DNA of 8,702 nucleotides, taken from assembly GCA_024710445.1 (NCBI GenBank), contig JANJUT010000285.1, positions 1 through 8,702 on the forward strand, written 5' to 3'. Below the pieces are notes generated by a model that had not been told where the DNA came from, did not search any database, and saw nothing but the letters and a program-made list of their open reading frames with translations. A program made the translations under genes and the position numbers. How positions within the stretch are numbered: position 1 is the stretch's first letter; each line of letters opens with the position of its first letter. The stretch comes from Thiobacillus sp. (GTDB lineage Bacteria > Pseudomonadota > Gammaproteobacteria > Burkholderiales > Thiobacillaceae). This document shows positions 6,398-8,702 of the stretch, piece by piece.

Positions 6398-7510
6398 TCA
6401 TGCATCAACCCGATGTCCTGCCGTGATCTGATTGCGCAAGTCGTCGTATAGCGCGGTATAGGCAGCCACGATGGCAGTTTCGGAATACTGGCTGTTCACT
6501 TCGTTGTAGCCTGCTTCGATCAGCCGTGACTTGTGGGCACTTTCCAGCGTCAACGCCTTGCTTAGCACCTCAGCCAGGCCCGCTGCATCAGACAACGGGG
6601 CCAGCAATCCATTCACGTCATCCTGCATCAATTCCAGCGGACCCTGTGCACGGGTAGATACAAGCAACACCCGGTTGGCCCAGGCCTCCAGAATGACATT
6701 GCCGAGTGGTTCGTGTACCGATGCGCAGACAAACACATCTGCCAACTGGTAATACGGTGCGGGATCAGTTTGCCAGCCGGCCCAGTGCACACGGTCCGCA
6801 ATGCCCAATTGGCTGGCTAGTTGCGTGAGTTCAACGCGCAAGGGGCCATCGCCCACCATCAACAAATGCAAGGGCAAGTCTTGCAGCGTAGCGGGCAGTT
6901 TGGAAAAGGCATGCAGCAAATCGCTCCAGCCTTTGTTGGAATGCAGACGTCCCAGGCCGAGCACGATACGGCAACCACTCAGACCAAGCTGCTGGCGAAG
7001 TGCATCGAGTGCTACATCGGTTTGACGCATTGGCGTATCGACAAAGTTTCCGATGGCGTGGGCGTGAGCGGCAGGCAGACCCTGTGTCGTCAGGTACTCG
7101 CGGATCCCTCGCGTGTTGCCGACCCAGGCGTGGGCATGGCGATAGCCCTTGAGGTTGTAAAACCCGCCCAGGCGCGCCAGATGCACCGGGTGCTGGCCAC
7201 GCGGCAAGTGCACGATACGCGTGGCCCGGCCCATGTAGGTTTGCACGATGTCAGGCTGGAAATCAGCAATGGCGCGGTTGATGGTCCAGCGCGAGTAAAG
7301 GTCCCAGACCCCCAGCATCGGTGCGTGATAGTGCCGTACTGCCGGGTCAATGGCGCGGGCAATTTCGCCACCCGCTACGGTGACGGCGGCAACGGGCTGG
7401 CCGTGACGTGCCAGTGCATTCACCAGGCGGATGAAAAAACGCTCGGCCCCCCCCAAGCCCTTGCCGCCGATAACGTGCAGGGTGCGTGGTGGTGTTGCAG
7501 TGCTGCTCAA
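6398..7510 (-). CDS. Glycosyltransferase family 4 (GT-B fold)
   Basis: A 370-residue retaining glycosyltransferase of GT4 type. The N-terminal domain has the usual GGAERFF loop (20-26) after a first strand (TLHVIGG). The C-terminal nucleotide-sugar domain shows GLGRLHSNKGW (185-195, with likely phosphate contacts at Arg188 and Lys193), LLMVGDGPL (216-224), VHWAGWQTD (241-249) and the E-x7-E motif EPLGNVILE with Glu267 and Glu275. It has no membrane segment, so it probably acts at the cytoplasmic face of the inner membrane, moving a sugar from a nucleotide donor to a lipopolysaccharide, exopolysaccharide or similar acceptor. Donor and acceptor cannot be read from the sequence. The start is a TTG at 7510 whose bases overlap the TGA of the mutase gene (TTGA, 7507-7510), which supports coupling. 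The mutase upstream could help supply its activated sugar. Confidence 0.92.
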   Translation of the reverse strand: MSSTATPPRTLHVIGGKGLGGAERFFIRLVNALARHGQPVAAVTVAGGEIARAIDPAVRHYHAPMLGVWDLYSRWTINRAIADFQPDIVQTYMGRATRIVHLPRGQHPVHLARLGGFYNLKGYRHAHAWVGNTRGIREYLTTQGLPAAHAHAIGNFVDTPMRQTDVALDALRQQLGLSGCRIVLGLGRLHSNKGWSDLLHAFSKLPATLQDLPLHLLMVGDGPLRVELTQLASQLGIADRVHWAGWQTDPAPYYQLADVFVCASVHEPLGNVILEAWANRVLLVSTRAQGPLELMQDDVNGLLAPLSDAAGLAEVLSKALTLESAHKSRLIEAGYNEVNSQYSETAIVAAYTALYDDLRNQITAGHRVDA

Positions 7511-8702
7511 AATGGCAGTGTGAGCGTGGGAGCAGACTGATGGATGACGCGGCGGAAATCGGCCTGGATTCTTTCCAGGGCTTCGGCGTTGTCCGCTTCA
7601 AAGCGCAGCACGATCACCGGTGTTGTGTTGGATGGACGGGCCAGACCGAATCCGTCGGTGTATTCCACGCGCAGACCATCAAGCGTGATGATCTCCTTGG
7701 CGTCGGGGAAGTGTGCGTTCTTTTGCAGCGTGTCCATCAGCGTGTAATGCTCGCCTTCGGCCATCTTGATGTTGAGCTCGGGCGTGTTCACCGTGTCGGG
7801 CAGGCCATGCAGGGTGGCGTTGATATCGGCCTGCTTGCTCAGGTATTCGAGCAGGCGTGCACCGGCATACAGGCCATCGTCAAAACCGAACCAGCGTTCC
7901 TTGAAGAACACGTGGCCGGACATTTCACCCGCCAGCAGCGCACCGGTTTCCTTCATCTTGGCCTTGATGAAGCTGTGCCCGGTTTTCCACAACAGGGGCC
8001 TGCCGCCGCGTTCACGGATCCAGCTGAACAGATTGCGGGTGGACTTCACGTCGAAAATGATTTCGGCGCCGGGGTTGCGGCTGAGGACGTCGTCGGCGAA
8101 CAGCATCAGCTGGCGGTCGGGGAAGATGATGCTGCCGTCCTTGGTGACGACCCCGAGGCGGTCGCCGTCGCCATCGAAGGCCAGACCGATTTCGGCGTCG
8201 CTGGTTTTCAGCGCGGCAATCAGGTCCTGCAGGTTTTTCGGCTGCGAGGGGTCGGGGTGGTGGTTGGGGAAGTTGCCGTCCACTTCGCAGTACAGTTCTT
8301 CGACCTGGCAGCCCATGTCGCGGTAGAGCCTGGGGGCGAATGCGCCGGGTACACCATTGCCGCAGTCGATGATGATTTTCATCGGGCGCGCGAGCTTGAC
8401 GTCGGACACGATGCGCGTGAGGTATTCCTCTGCAATGTTGTACTCGCGGTAGCCGCCGCTGCCATTGACCAGATCGTTGTTCACCAGCCGCTGACGCAGT
8501 TTCTGGATCGTGTCACCTGACAGGGTTTCACCGCCCAGCACCATTTTCAGGCCGTTGTAGTCGGGGGGGTTGTGGCTGCCCGTGACCATTACGGCACTGT
8601 TGGTATTGAGCTGATAGGCTGCGAAATAGGTCATCGGGGTGGCGACCATGCCGAGATCGACTACGCCGATGCCCGCTTTCTGGATGCCGCGCGCCAGGGC
8701 GG
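7507..8702 (-). CDS. Phosphomannomutase/phosphoglucomutase (AlgC type), N-terminus off window
   Basis: About 397 codons of an alpha-D-phosphohexomutase, continuous to the window edge (ALARGIQKAGIGVVDLG precedes the internal ATG at 8649). Roughly 60 N-terminal residues are missing, given a usual family length near 460. The enzyme interconverts the 6- and 1-phosphates of mannose and/or glucose, feeding GDP-mannose and UDP- or dTDP-glucose synthesis for surface polysaccharides. The catalytic phosphoserine loop is TGSHNPPDYNG (Ser codon at 8575-8577). The Mg2+ loop DGDGDR is at 8158-8175, the sugar-binding loop GEMSGH at 7912-7929, and the phosphate-binding loop RPSNTTP at 7618-7638. All four active-site loops are intact. 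Similarity to Pseudomonas AlgC is strong (GMVATPMTYFAAY, TGSHNPPDYNGLK, GGETL). The choice between mannose and glucose cannot be made from sequence, as AlgC itself uses both. A glycosyltransferase follows with a four-base overlap. Confidence 0.95.
   Translation of the reverse strand, partial: ALARGIQKAGIGVVDLGMVATPMTYFAAYQLNTNSAVMVTGSHNPPDYNGLKMVLGGETLSGDTIQKLRQRLVNNDLVNGSGGYREYNIAEEYLTRIVSDVKLARPMKIIIDCGNGVPGAFAPRLYRDMGCQVEELYCEVDGNFPNHHPDPSQPKNLQDLIAALKTSDAEIGLAFDGDGDRLGVVTKDGSIIFPDRQLMLFADDVLSRNPGAEIIFDVKSTRNLFSWIRERGGRPLLWKTGHSFIKAKMKETGALLAGEMSGHVFFKERWFGFDDGLYAGARLLEYLSKQADINATLHGLPDTVNTPELNIKMAEGEHYTLMDTLQKNAHFPDAKEIITLDGLRVEYTDGFGLARPSNTTPVIVLRFEADNAEALERIQADFRRVIHQSAPTLTLPF

Noticed and set aside
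7486..8520. A 344-codon plus-strand frame opposite the mutase gene
   Set aside because: It lies fully antisense to a clear PMM/PGM and has no recognisable motif. Long antisense frames are expected opposite GC-rich genes.

Overview
This is an 8.7 kb piece of a GC-rich proteobacterial chromosome. A member of the Betaproteobacteria is the best guess, because the Mog, CorA, EI24 and PMM/PGM proteins all look like ordinary Gram-negative versions. That placement comes from family resemblance read by eye, not from a search. I see nine protein genes, two of them cut by the window edges. There are no RNA genes, no transposase, no CRISPR array and no gene-free stretch longer than about 110 bases.

Layout from left to right: (1) 1-2248, plus strand: the C-terminal part of a large DUF748 (AsmA-like) envelope protein, then a membrane-anchored putative zinc metalloprotease with an HExxHxxGxxD site. 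(2) 2245-3509, minus strand: mog (molybdopterin adenylyltransferase), then an EI24/CysZ-type membrane protein whose ATG overlaps the mog stop. Its own stop overlaps the metalloprotease stop, tail to tail. (3) 3584-5250, plus strand, divergent from mog: a secreted thioredoxin-fold protein with a CAWC site, then a secreted beta-propeller-like protein with seven W-[D/E] repeats, joined by a GTGA overlap. (4) 5251-5361: an intergenic gap filled almost end to end by a long imperfect inverted repeat, probably a bidirectional terminator and possibly a dispersed repeat. (5) 5362-8702, minus strand: phosphomannomutase/phosphoglucomutase (5' end off the window), a GT4-type glycosyltransferase joined to it by a TTGA overlap, then a CorA-type divalent cation channel with no ATG start.

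Most of the content concerns the cell envelope: nucleotide-sugar supply and sugar transfer (PMM/PGM plus glycosyltransferase), metal ion uptake, a DUF748 protein, and exported proteins of unknown role. The mog gene belongs to molybdenum cofactor synthesis. The window is mainly ordinary chromosomal DNA. The parts most worth a second look are the exported thioredoxin/beta-propeller pair (the propeller has exactly two cysteines), the long inverted repeat, the odd CorA start and the unrecognised metalloprotease.
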